Shown here piece after piece: positions 1 to 8,113 of a stretch of 64,000 bases of DNA. The notes beneath the pieces were generated by a model, which saw only the letters and a list, made by a program, of their open reading frames with translations, searched no databases and had not been told where the DNA came from. A program made the position numbers and the translations under genes. This DNA is from UBA3951 sp050952125. GTDB taxonomy: Bacteria > Bacillota > Sulfobacillia > Fermentithermobacillales > Fermentithermobacillaceae. The stretch is taken from positions 992,001-1,056,000 of the forward strand of contig JBMNKK010000003.1 of the NCBI GenBank assembly GCA_050952125.1. Direction: 5' to 3'. Every line of letters starts with the position of its first letter. The stretch's first letter is position 1.

Positions 1-1073
1 ACCAACCCTGCCAGTTCGATGACGTCGACGTCTTCCTTATCGAGCCCCATCTCCAAGGCGATCTCCCTGGCTATCACCGATACGTGCTCGGAATGGTGCA
101 TCGTATAGCTGTCCCGTATATCTACCGTGGCTGCCAGAGCCCGAACCGCGGCAGAGTACATCTCGCGCGTCGTTTCCAGGAGCGTAGCGTTCTTCACGGC
201 GGCGGCAAGGTGGTCCGACACGGGTTCCAAGAAAGCCATGTCGGCGTGGCTATAGCTTTTCGGCTCCCTGCTCGCGAGAACCCATATCCCCGTTATCTGG
301 CCTGGCAAAGTGAGCGGGAGAGCCACCATGGAGGACATGCCCTGCCTTTGGAGTTCGGTAAGGAAGGTTTTCGGTAAGAGCGATCTACTGGAATCGATTG
401 TCTTTCCTAAGTCTGAAACAATGTCTACTAGAATCTCTCCCGAATCTCCGGTTACGGAAACAAGCCCGCTTGCCCCGACTCCTCCCATGAAGGGCTCCGG
501 GATCGAGCCGAGCACGACTGCCCGGCCGTTATCCTTGATTGAGAGAATCGCCATTCCGTCCAGGGGAACCCGGTCTTGTACAACCTGAAACAGGCTTGGG
601 AGCATCTCCGCGATTTGGAGGTCGGAGTTGATCTCGCGAGCCGCATTAGATACGGCTGCCAGAACCTCCTCGGTTCTTCGGAGCTGGGTAACGTCTGTCA
701 GGCTGTACAGACTCCCGATTCGCGTCTCCTTAGCATCAAGAACCGGCGTGCCGGCTATTATGAGATTCAGATCGTCGCCATCAACCCGGCAAACGACCTC
801 ACAGATGTTGCCTGTGAAAGAGGAAGGTGATGAGAAGTCCAGCAGGGCCTTGGTCATCTCAAGCCACTCTTGAAGGGGTTTCGGGTCTCGCAGCCGGGGA
901 ACGAACGATTGTGAGATGATATCGCCAAAAGAGCGTCCCCGTATATCATCAAAACGACGTCCCAGGTACCGGGACGCTCGCTCGTTTGCCAACAGGACCA
1001 TGTCATCCATGTCGACCACTATGATGCCGCTCGCTATAGCGTTGAGTACCGCAGAAATCTCAACCGCTCCCAT
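1..1073 (-). CDS. PAS-GAF-HD-GYP signalling protein, C-terminus beyond the window
   Basis: Likely a sensor with cyclic-di-GMP phosphodiesterase output. The ATG at 1073 follows a GGGAGG ribosome site. The first ~115 residues look like a PAS fold (AILNAIASGIIV-type opening, then a conserved DMDDMVLLAN stretch). Residues ~150-310 look like a GAF domain. From ~residue 320 the sequence reads RDSYTMHHSEHVSVIA, the opening of an HD-GYP domain, and continues to ELAGLV just before the HD pair would occur. The frame runs off the window, so the catalytic HD and GYP residues cannot be seen. There is no membrane segment in the visible part, so it is probably cytoplasmic. It lies 48 bases downstream of lgt on the same strand and may be cotranscribed. 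Confidence 0.8.
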   Translation of the reverse strand, partial: MGAVEISAVLNAIASGIIVVDMDDMVLLANERASRYLGRRFDDIRGRSFGDIISQSFVPRLRDPKPLQEWLEMTKALLDFSSPSSFTGNICEVVCRVDGDDLNLIIAGTPVLDAKETRIGSLYSLTDVTQLRRTEEVLAAVSNAAREINSDLQIAEMLPSLFQVVQDRVPLDGMAILSIKDNGRAVVLGSIPEPFMGGVGASGLVSVTGDSGEILVDIVSDLGKTIDSSRSLLPKTFLTELQRQGMSSMVALPLTLPGQITGIWVLASREPKSYSHADMAFLEPVSDHLAAAVKNATLLETTREMYSAAVRALAATVDIRDSYTMHHSEHVSVIAREIALEMGLDKEDVDVIELAGL

Positions 1074-1121
1074 TCGATTCCCTCCCATCCTATTAGTTTT
1101 CGGCGTATGGAAGCGAATCGG

Positions 1122-1859
1122 TTAGGTTGTTTGGTTCGACTTCTGAAGTCGCCGGTAAATCAAAATCGAAGCTGCTATGGCCAACAGCGAGAACCACTGC
1201 CCGTAGCTGATACCGGCTAGGTAGTCGTCGTTGTCGCGGAAGAACTCGAGGAGAAACCTAATGGCTGAATAACCGCCAGCATAAATAACAAACAGGCCAC
1301 CTTTGACCTGGACTCTCGAAGACAAATACATGAGGCCAAAAAACAAGAAAAGGTCGAGGATACTCTCGTACAATTGGTAGGGGTGGCGCAATCCGGGGGC
1401 AAACCTGGTCTCGATACCCCATGTGCCCGAAGTCCTGATCCCGTAGCAGCACCCTGAAAAAAGGCAGCCGATGCGCCCGATAGCCTGTCCTAGGGCGACG
1501 GAAGGAGCTACAATGTCCAGCAAGCCGAGGAACGACGCTCTCTTCACGCGAGAGTAGATGAGGGCCGCTATGGCTCCTCCAATCAGGACACCGTGTATGG
1601 CCAGTCCACCTTCGCGGGTGTCGAGTATTGACGCCAGACTCCTGTAGTAGCCAAGGTTGAGGACTATATGGGTAAGCCTTCCTCCGACCACACCGCCTGC
1701 CAAAATGGCGAGAAAGAACGAAAACAGAGAGTCCGGGTCAAATCCCAGCTTCTCCGCCCTCTTTGACGCGACATAGACCCCAGCGGCAAACCCCAGCCCG
1801 AGCATAAGTCCGTATGAGTAAAACTCGATGGAGCCGATTCGGAATAACACCGGGTACAT
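1122..1859 (-). CDS. lgt: Prolipoprotein diacylglyceryl transferase
   Basis: Transfers the diacylglyceryl group of phosphatidylglycerol to the lipobox cysteine of prolipoproteins, in the cytoplasmic membrane. The protein has about seven hydrophobic segments and the Lgt signature around GRIGCLFSGCCYG, with the key arginine of that motif present. The GCCYG form is common in clostridial members. I prefer the ATG at 1859, because MYPVLFRIGSIEFYSYG matches the usual Lgt N-terminus and GGTGATG lies just upstream; GTG 1868 and ATG 1865 are alternatives. It is divergent from the GerD-like gene at 1948. In Bacillus GerD is itself an Lgt substrate, though the protein encoded here has no lipobox. Confidence 0.93.
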   Translation of the reverse strand: MYPVLFRIGSIEFYSYGLMLGLGFAAGVYVASKRAEKLGFDPDSLFSFFLAILAGGVVGGRLTHIVLNLGYYRSLASILDTREGGLAIHGVLIGGAIAALIYSRVKRASFLGLLDIVAPSVALGQAIGRIGCLFSGCCYGIRTSGTWGIETRFAPGLRHPYQLYESILDLFLFFGLMYLSSRVQVKGGLFVIYAGGYSAIRFLLEFFRDNDDYLAGISYGQWFSLLAIAASILIYRRLQKSNQTT

Positions 1860-1890
1860 TGGCATCACCGCTTTTTATAATAGCATGCCT

Positions 1891-1920
1891 GCATAACAAC
1901 ATACCAATATATGCATGATA
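1891..1920 (+). promoter_or_regulatory. Candidate sigma-G (forespore) promoter
   Basis: GCATA at 1891-1895 and CATGATA at 1914-1920 are separated by 18 bases. Both boxes match the published Bacillus sigma-G consensus (GHATR and CATNHTA, spacing 17-18) at every position. It would start transcription just before the AAAAGGAGGT ribosome site of the GerD-like gene. The match was found by eye and short motifs can arise by chance; the functional fit with GerD raises confidence. Confidence 0.5.
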
Positions 1921-1947
1921 AGGATGCAAAAGGAGGTACTGCCCACC

Positions 1948-2340
1948 TTGAGCGTAAAACGCGGAATCTTGCTTGTGCTGCTCGGAGTCGCTCTAGGCGT
2001 CGGCCTCACCGTAGGTTCGTATTACGGAGTCAGAGAATACGCACCCCATCTCGCGACGTGGTATCTTGGCCGGTTTGCGGAAGCATCCCAGCCCGTTCAA
2101 ATCGACACTGCACAAGTGCAAGCTTTAGTCAGCGACATCCTGGCATCGGAACAGGGCAGAGCCGTAGTCTCCGACCTAATGCAGGGCCAATCCCGAGAAG
2201 CTTTTGAAGAACTCATGAAAGAAGCAATGAAATCGCCTGAGTTCCGGCAAATGCTGAGTGACGTGCTCGGAACGTTCCTGACCAGCCCTGAGGGAAAGGA
2301 ACTTCTCAAACGGGTCGCCAAGGAAGCGCTCATGCCCTAG
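1948..2340 (+). CDS. GerD-like membrane-anchored protein, candidate spore germination factor
   Basis: A 130-residue protein with an N-terminal membrane segment (residues ~6-23) and a helical, charged outer domain. The domain has repeated turns of the form LVSDILASEQGRAVVSDLM, MKSPEFRQMLSDVLGTFL and SPEGKELLKRVAKEAL. This cadence resembles the C-terminal half of Bacillus GerD, which clusters germinant receptors in the inner spore membrane. That assignment is an inference from recalled family pattern, not a search. Unlike GerD there is no lipobox cysteine, so it would be anchored by its signal segment. The TTG at 1948 is chosen because AAAAGGAGGT (1928-1937) sits ten bases upstream; the ATG at 1915 lies inside the predicted promoter box. 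Confidence 0.5.
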   Translation: MSVKRGILLVLLGVALGVGLTVGSYYGVREYAPHLATWYLGRFAEASQPVQIDTAQVQALVSDILASEQGRAVVSDLMQGQSREAFEELMKEAMKSPEFRQMLSDVLGTFLTSPEGKELLKRVAKEALMP

Positions 2341-2356
2341 CCGCATACCAGCCGGA

Positions 2357-3121
2357 TCAACCGGCGGACTCCGCCTGTTCCTGTTCCTCTGCCGCCGGCA
2401 TTTCTTCAAGCAGTTTTCTGGCGTCTAGCCGGTCTTCAACCATGACGTCCGAAATGATCTTCCCGTCTCTCACCGAGATGATGCGCTCGGCGTGCCTTGC
2501 GATATCGGGGTCGTGGGTAACCAGGATGAGAGTGATACCTTTTTCGTGCAGGTCCTGGAAGATCGTCATGACTTCCTCGCCGGACCTCGAGTCGAGGTTT
2601 CCTGTAGGCTCGTCGGCCAATATGACCTTCGGATCCCCGGCAATCGCCCTGGCTATCGCCACCCTCTGCTGCTCGCCTCCGGACATCTCGTTGGGTCTGT
2701 GCGTCATGCGCCTGCCCAGCCCGACGGCTTCCAATGCCGCCGTGGCCCTCTTGTGCCGTTCCTTGGCCCCCATCCCCCTGTAAATGAGCGGGAGCTCGAC
2801 GTTCGCCATGGCGTTGGTCCTGGCCAGGAGGTTAAACGTCTGGAAGATGAACCCGATGAAACGATTGCGTATGTCAGCCAACTCGTTGTCGTTCTTCCTG
2901 CTTACATCAGCGCCGTCCAGGAGGTAGGTTCCCTGAGAGGGCCGGTCGAGACATCCCAGAATGTTCATGAGCGTCGATTTGCCGGAGCCCGACGGACCCA
3001 TAATGGCTACAAACTGACCCGCGGGGATTTCGAGGTCAACGCCCTTCAGAGCTTGAACCTTCACCTTGCCCATGCTGTACTCTTTGTGCAACCCCTGAAT
3101 CTGTATAACAGGCGTAGACAT
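2357..3121 (-). CDS. ABC transporter ATP-binding protein, MacB/LolD type
   Basis: A 254-residue nucleotide-binding domain. Walker A is GPSGSGKST at residues 42-50, the Q-loop glutamine is at ~94, the signature MSGGEQQ at ~146-152 and Walker B VILADEP at ~166-172, all intact. The LNxLGCLDRP region and EPTGNLDS are typical of the MacB/LolD/SalX group, which powers mechanotransmission or lipoprotein and peptide export rather than classic transport. The ATG at 3121 follows TTGGAGGGA; an upstream ATG at 3157 has no good ribosome site. No permease gene is adjacent. The nearest upstream genes on this strand encode the lipase-like exoprotein and its anchored neighbour, so it may serve that module, which is inference. 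Confidence 0.88.
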   Translation of the reverse strand: MSTPVIQIQGLHKEYSMGKVKVQALKGVDLEIPAGQFVAIMGPSGSGKSTLMNILGCLDRPSQGTYLLDGADVSRKNDNELADIRNRFIGFIFQTFNLLARTNAMANVELPLIYRGMGAKERHKRATAALEAVGLGRRMTHRPNEMSGGEQQRVAIARAIAGDPKVILADEPTGNLDSRSGEEVMTIFQDLHEKGITLILVTHDPDIARHAERIISVRDGKIISDVMVEDRLDARKLLEEMPAAEEQEQAESAG

Positions 3122-3204
3122 CGCTGGTCCCTCCAAGATCCGTTTGGAACTACCCATCTTCGACGAAGGCCGGAACTGGGAAGTTCCACCTGCCTCCCGG
3201 CCCC

Positions 3205-5685
3205 CTACTGCGTCACTCCGGTCGTGAGCACGGTGACGGGAACTTCCTTAAGGTAAGTGTTCTCCACTTTAATCAGGGCATCCTCTAGCGAGTATTGAAC
3301 AATCATTGAAGCCGCACATCCCACGACAAAGTCGCCCGCCCTTTCCCAGATCACGCCGAAAGTCTCGCCCGGGTCGATCTTCAGCGATACAAGCTCGGCA
3401 TTTGGCGGGAGTTCTACGTTGGCTCCTGCCGTGAAGACCGCTCGCTTGCCTGTCACCCACTTTCTTGGCCCGTTCAGAATTACTTCCACTTTGATGGGAG
3501 CTATGCTCTGACAGGCAAACCTGTGAGTCTCTCCCTCCATATAGGCGGACACTTCCCAGGTCTTCGTATAAAGCGGCTCATCGCCGTCTCCGTACGATTC
3601 AGCAATAACTCGGTACGAGCCGGGCGCCGTGTAGGTATGATCGACTGTCAAGGATGCCATGCCGTCCACCTTTTCCCGAGTCCCGTCTCCGAAGTCCAAC
3701 ATCCAGTACTTGTGAACAGTCTCCTTCGCTTTCTTGAGTGTAGTGTGTTTAGACCGGTAAACCACCCGGACGGTAGGAATATCGTCGGGCAAATCATCAT
3801 CCTCAACATCTCCGGGACTTGCCACACCTTCATCACCGGAACCCGGGGGATCGGTTTCCGGAGGCTCAACCGGCGCAATCTCTTCTTTGGAGAGAGCAAC
3901 AAACACGCGCACGAAAACCTCCTCTGCATAAGCCGAAGAGACCGAGCGGCCGAGGACGGGATTGGCCGGGCCGGTCCTAATCAAACGGAGGCCTAAGCTA
4001 CCGGTACCGGGACTCAACCTCACCGTATAGTTGCCCCCTCGGCCAAAAGCCCACATCGCGGCAGGCTGGCCCCCCTCCTCCCAAACCTGGCATTGCCAAC
4101 CTTCAGGTAAGTCCGTCACACCTATAGTCACTCGCTCTGCGTTCCCGATCGCGCACCTTTGAGGTCCCCAACTTGAGACGTCAAGCGATATCAGCGAGCC
4201 ACCTTCGACTCCGCTCGTTTCGACGGACTCGCCTAGCACCTCTGCAATGTACCTCTGCACTCGGTTGTCATCCAGGATGTCCTTGCCGGGCAGCCGCAGG
4301 ATGCCCCCGAATACTCTGATCAGATCGCCCGGTCCCACAGGTGCAACGGTGCTGTCGACCTCGAGAAGGCCATCGTTTGGAGCCAGCTGCGGCCAGATTA
4401 GGCCCCAGGGATTAGCCAGACGCGAGGAGACAGAGACGTAACGCGTATCTCGATTCCTGGCTGCCGACTGAGACGACTTATTGAGCGCCTGCAACCGCAG
4501 GTTGGCCGGGATCCTCTCGAATCGCTTAGCTGCGGATGTCCCGAGGTTGATCAGCAAATCCTCCTTGACAAGACCGCTTATGAACGGAGAGTCGGGTCCG
4601 TCGCCAAGCCCGGTGAGCCCAACCGCACGCTCTGCAATGAGTTCTTGAGCCTTCGCCTTTAGGGTCACCAACGCTTTCTCGGCATAGTGGCGCAGGATTT
4701 TGAGGCCATAGTGATAAGCCGCGTCCTTCCAGCCGGACGGGACATACGGTTCGCTGATGAGGCTCTGGACGAGGCTCCCTCCGGATGCCGTGCGCATGAC
4801 GTACCGGTTCCGGGCCACTTCCATCGAGAGGTACTCGTAATAGGGAAGCGAGAGGTCTTGCGCCGCACCCTTCGGCCATTCCGCTTCGACAAACAACCGC
4901 TCCCAGACAGCGGGAAGAGAACGGCGCACCCACCCGGCGAACGTCTCCTTAGGCGAATCGGCCGGAACGTACGGGATAGAGAAATAGCGGCCCTTCACGT
5001 ATTGAGCGTAAAGAGGTTCCCAGAGGGATGCTGACCTGTAGGCTATCCAGGACGCCTCATCCTCCCACTCGGGTGCGGCAAGGGACCGTGCCTGAGTCAA
5101 CTCCTTTACGGATTTCGCGTCTTCGTTATCTTGCAGCCCCAGGATTTCCCGTACCGACGGAAAAAACCTCTGCCCCCTGGTCTCCTTCTCCAGGAACGAC
5201 TCCTGTCTCACAACCTCCAGTATTGATTTCACAACGCCGGCCAAGAAAGTGCCGTGGTTGGGGGATGCAACCATCACCAAGTTCGCGATCCTGACGCCTT
5301 CCAGATAGTCGTTTTCAACAGCGTAACGGGCGATGAAGCCGGAAATACCGCTCGCGACCATATCGCATTCAGGTGCGGAGCCCAGGACTTCCTTAGCGTG
5401 TACTGCCAACTGCAGAGCCCCGTCAGGAAGATCCTTGACGCCGGAAATCCCTATCTCAAACAGGTCGCGGCCAGGAGTGTACCCTACGGAAGCAAGGTGC
5501 CGGGCCAGCGCTCCGGTAGAGGCAGACATGGACAGATCGGAGCCAAATGAAGGCTCGCTCACGATGATCACAGGCCTCCGGTCCGGGACGCTAACCGTAG
5601 CCGCAGCCAATCCGGGAGCAGAAGAACTCACGAGAAAGGCTGTCATCAAGATGGTCGAAACGAGAGTTGCACGTGTCCGTCTCAC
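3205..5685 (-). CDS. Secreted alpha/beta-hydrolase-like protein with PKD domain, nucleophile missing
   Basis: An 826-residue exported protein with a signal peptide (residues 1-~29, ending GLAAA). Residues ~35-430 follow the PGAP1/lipase-like fold: an ASPNHGT strand after the nucleophile elbow and a late APNDGLLEV loop of the kind that carries the acid. The elbow, normally GHSxGG followed by xxARY, reads ASGISGF then IARY. When the ARY parts are aligned, the catalytic serine position is Gly113, so hydrolase activity is doubtful. A PKD domain with DFGDG lies around residues 640-720, usual for binding cell surfaces or polymers. It overlaps the upstream gene by four bases (ATGA), so the two are translationally coupled. 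Confidence 0.75.
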   Translation of the reverse strand: MRRTRATLVSTILMTAFLVSSSAPGLAAATVSVPDRRPVIIVSEPSFGSDLSMSASTGALARHLASVGYTPGRDLFEIGISGVKDLPDGALQLAVHAKEVLGSAPECDMVASGISGFIARYAVENDYLEGVRIANLVMVASPNHGTFLAGVVKSILEVVRQESFLEKETRGQRFFPSVREILGLQDNEDAKSVKELTQARSLAAPEWEDEASWIAYRSASLWEPLYAQYVKGRYFSIPYVPADSPKETFAGWVRRSLPAVWERLFVEAEWPKGAAQDLSLPYYEYLSMEVARNRYVMRTASGGSLVQSLISEPYVPSGWKDAAYHYGLKILRHYAEKALVTLKAKAQELIAERAVGLTGLGDGPDSPFISGLVKEDLLINLGTSAAKRFERIPANLRLQALNKSSQSAARNRDTRYVSVSSRLANPWGLIWPQLAPNDGLLEVDSTVAPVGPGDLIRVFGGILRLPGKDILDDNRVQRYIAEVLGESVETSGVEGGSLISLDVSSWGPQRCAIGNAERVTIGVTDLPEGWQCQVWEEGGQPAAMWAFGRGGNYTVRLSPGTGSLGLRLIRTGPANPVLGRSVSSAYAEEVFVRVFVALSKEEIAPVEPPETDPPGSGDEGVASPGDVEDDDLPDDIPTVRVVYRSKHTTLKKAKETVHKYWMLDFGDGTREKVDGMASLTVDHTYTAPGSYRVIAESYGDGDEPLYTKTWEVSAYMEGETHRFACQSIAPIKVEVILNGPRKWVTGKRAVFTAGANVELPPNAELVSLKIDPGETFGVIWERAGDFVVGCAASMIVQYSLEDALIKVENTYLKEVPVTVLTTGVTQ

Positions 5686-6368
5686 CTTGTCACCCCTCCC
5701 GAAGGATCGGGCATATACTCACGGACATTGCTCTTGGGCCAGAACCCACGGTTGGCGATAGCGAGCCTTGTCACGGGTCTTCCCTCCGCAAGACAAGCAT
5801 CCACCTCTTCTTCCCAGCTACCGGCCGGGATCTCCGTAATCTCCCCGTCAGAGGATGTCAAGAGTTCGGCCCACGACTGGCCGGGAGATAAGGAAAAGCG
5901 CCGGCCTCCGTACCGCAGGTGGACGACCCCGGTGGATTCGGTTTTCTCGACAACCAGCTCTCCCCGGACTACGCGGGCAGAGTTGTCAACCATCTCCACC
6001 TTGTTGCCGGACCAATCGAGTCCCTGTACCGAGACCGGCTCTCCGATCCCTACAGAGACTCGGCCCAGCCTTGAGAAACGCAGTGACTCCGCAAACTCGA
6101 TACCTCGAGAAGAGGAGACGAAGTGCACCCCTAGCGACACTCCGAAAAGGTGCGGGCGCCTATCCAACTCGATAGACTTGTCCTCACAATCTATGAACGC
6201 TCCGGGCAACTTTTCCCAGCCGATCGGGAGCCCTGCCAAAGCGGTCATGGACGACTCTTCGACGGTAAGAAAGACGAACTCGTCCCGATAGCGGTACGCG
6301 TGGAGTCCGACTGCAACGCCTACGATCAGGACAGCGGAAAGAACAAAGATCCTACAACCGGACGACAT
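5682..6368 (-). CDS. Membrane-anchored protein of unknown function
   Basis: A 228-residue protein with one N-terminal membrane segment (residues ~5-24, after SSGCR) and an outer, beta-rich domain without cysteines in known motifs. I do not recognise the family. The ATG at 6368 follows AAGGGAG; a longer frame from 6467 would run through the terminator of the upstream gene. Its last codons overlap the start of the 826-residue lipase-like gene by four bases, so the products are probably made together and may interact outside the membrane. It has a terminator immediately upstream, so a promoter is likely between 6369 and 6430. Confidence 0.6.
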   Translation of the reverse strand: MSSGCRIFVLSAVLIVGVAVGLHAYRYRDEFVFLTVEESSMTALAGLPIGWEKLPGAFIDCEDKSIELDRRPHLFGVSLGVHFVSSSRGIEFAESLRFSRLGRVSVGIGEPVSVQGLDWSGNKVEMVDNSARVVRGELVVEKTESTGVVHLRYGGRRFSLSPGQSWAELLTSSDGEITEIPAGSWEEEVDACLAEGRPVTRLAIANRGFWPKSNVREYMPDPSGGVTR

Positions 6369-6430
6369 AAAGGACGCTCCCTTCTTCTGTAGTGACTCTT
6401 GAGCGCCCCGAGCCTTGTTTTCGGGGGATA

Positions 6431-6474
6431 AAACAAAAGCCCGGGGCGCGCCTCGATAGAAGCGCACACCGGGC
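6431..6474 (-). terminator. Rho-independent terminator of the glycerate kinase-Nudix gene
   Basis: On the minus strand GCCCGG...CCGGGC arms (6469-6474 and 6439-6444), extended inward by GCGC pairing, are followed by TTTTGTTT. It begins about 30 bases after the stop of the gene ending at 6503. Confidence 0.8.
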
Positions 6475-6502
6475 CCCTTGCCGCGGCTACTTTATCAAGA
6501 GA

Positions 6503-8089
6503 TCATGTCGTGCGTCCGTCGAATCCTGTCTTGAGGGTCCGGTACCGGCTAAGGCCCCGCGCCACAACAGCAAAGGTGTTCCGGTAAGCCTTCAGCGTGC
6601 AAATGTCTTGTTCCTTAACCCACATGACGCCACGGGTTTCTCCCTCCTGAGGGGTCAACTGGCCTCCCACCGGCTTCATCAGGAAGTAATGCACCGTCTT
6701 CTCTATCACGCGCCCGTCAGGATCGGAGTACCGGTGCCTCACCGCGCCCAAGTCGCCAAGTACGGCCGTCTCAATGCCTGTTTCCTCACAGACCTCCCGC
6801 ACAGCGGCCTCTAGCAAGTTCTCACCGGCCTCAGGGTGGCCTTTTGGTAGGCCGACCATGCCGTAAGCATCGTTGATGAAGAGAACCTCCAGGCCATTCC
6901 CAGTCTCGCGGACAACCACGCCTCCCGCTGCCGTGTCGCGCGAGTCTATCCTCGCCATGGCAAAAAGCCTGCCCATCCGCGCTATCTGCTCAGCGGCGAA
7001 CCGGAGATTGGCCCGGGCACCCGCCATGGCCTCAGCCACTGCCATTGGGCGAGGGGTTACCGAGAAGACTGCGGCAAACTCGGGCGGATATCCCTCCAAC
7101 ACATCCTCTGACAGCCCCCCGCCAAGCACGATAACGGGCACCCCGGCAGAATAGGCCGCTTCGGCCACCGCGAAAGGCACCTTTCCCTTAGCGGTCTGAA
7201 AATCAACGGCGCCCTCTCCGGTCACCACTAAGTCGGCGTCATACATCTCTCTCAGGAGACCGGTTTCTCTCATGATGAACTGAGAGCCGCTCTCAAGCCG
7301 CGCGCCGAAGAAGGCCCACAGCGCAGCCGAAAGCCCCCCGCCCGCTCCTGCCCTGGGAACCTCCGAGGGGTCGCGCCCAAGATCCCTGGCCAAAACTCGC
7401 GCGAACCGGCCCATCGCGGCATCAACAGCATCGACTTCTGCCGGGCTGAGCCCTTTCTGAGGTCCGTATACACGCGTGGCTCCATCCGGCCCCAAGAGCG
7501 GATTCACGACGTCTGTGATAGCGGTAATCTCAATACGGGCGAAGTCACGAGGTATGGAGCCCGGCGAGACCCGAACTGCCCGCGCCAATCCGACGGTACC
7601 GGGCTCGACCTGCCTCCCCTCACTATCCTCCACTCTTCCGCCTGCCGCTTGGACGGCGCCGATGCCGCCGTCGTTCATAGCGGTACCTCCAACACCCACG
7701 ATGATTCGCCTCACGCCTCTCCTGGCCGCCCACAGCAGAAGCTCGCCGACTCCGCTGCTCGACGCCCTCCGCACATCCCTCTCGGCGGGTTCCACCAGGG
7801 CGAGCCCGGAAGCTTGTGCGCTCTCGATAACTGCCGTTTTGCCTCCGTCCAATAGACCCAATCGTGCCCTTACCGTCTTGCCCATCGGCCCGGATACGTC
7901 AACTTCCGCGATTTCGCCTCGGAGGGCGTGAACCAGTACTTCCACAGTCCCGTCTCCGCCGTCGGCTTGGGGTATTTCCACAACCCTTGCCTCGCGGAAT
8001 CCGCTCCGGAAACCTTCAGCCACAAGAGATGAAGCCTCTCTTGACGAGAGGCTCCCCTTAAACGCGTTCATAGTTACGACGATCTTCAA
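6503..8089 (-). CDS. Glycerate kinase fused to a C-terminal Nudix hydrolase
   Basis: A 528-residue fusion. Residues 1-~378 form a type II glycerate kinase (GlxK/GarK family): opening NAFKGSLSS, then a GVGGTAMNDGG loop, a GPDGATRVYGPQKG segment and the GEGAVDFQTAKGKVP motif, all typical. This family phosphorylates D-glycerate with ATP to 2- or 3-phosphoglycerate. Residues ~385-520 form a Nudix domain with a complete box (GHPEAGE...REVCEETGI, residues 417-439), closest in style to Ap4A or MutT-like hydrolases. Standalone kinases of this family are ~380 residues, so the Nudix part is an addition with no stop between them. The start is TTG at 8089, where the protein begins like the family, behind GGGGTGAGG. 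Confidence 0.9.
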   Translation of the reverse strand: MKIVVTMNAFKGSLSSREASSLVAEGFRSGFREARVVEIPQADGGDGTVEVLVHALRGEIAEVDVSGPMGKTVRARLGLLDGGKTAVIESAQASGLALVEPAERDVRRASSSGVGELLLWAARRGVRRIIVGVGGTAMNDGGIGAVQAAGGRVEDSEGRQVEPGTVGLARAVRVSPGSIPRDFARIEITAITDVVNPLLGPDGATRVYGPQKGLSPAEVDAVDAAMGRFARVLARDLGRDPSEVPRAGAGGGLSAALWAFFGARLESGSQFIMRETGLLREMYDADLVVTGEGAVDFQTAKGKVPFAVAEAAYSAGVPVIVLGGGLSEDVLEGYPPEFAAVFSVTPRPMAVAEAMAGARANLRFAAEQIARMGRLFAMARIDSRDTAAGGVVVRETGNGLEVLFINDAYGMVGLPKGHPEAGENLLEAAVREVCEETGIETAVLGDLGAVRHRYSDPDGRVIEKTVHYFLMKPVGGQLTPQEGETRGVMWVKEQDICTLKAYRNTFAVVARGLSRYRTLKTGFDGRTT

Positions 8090-8113
8090 GTCCTCACCCC
8101 ATCTATCGTCAGG

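Noticed and set aside
1915..1947. ATG 1915 as start of the GerD-like protein.
   Set aside because: It lies inside the predicted promoter -10 box and upstream of the AAAAGGAGGT site, which points to TTG 1948.
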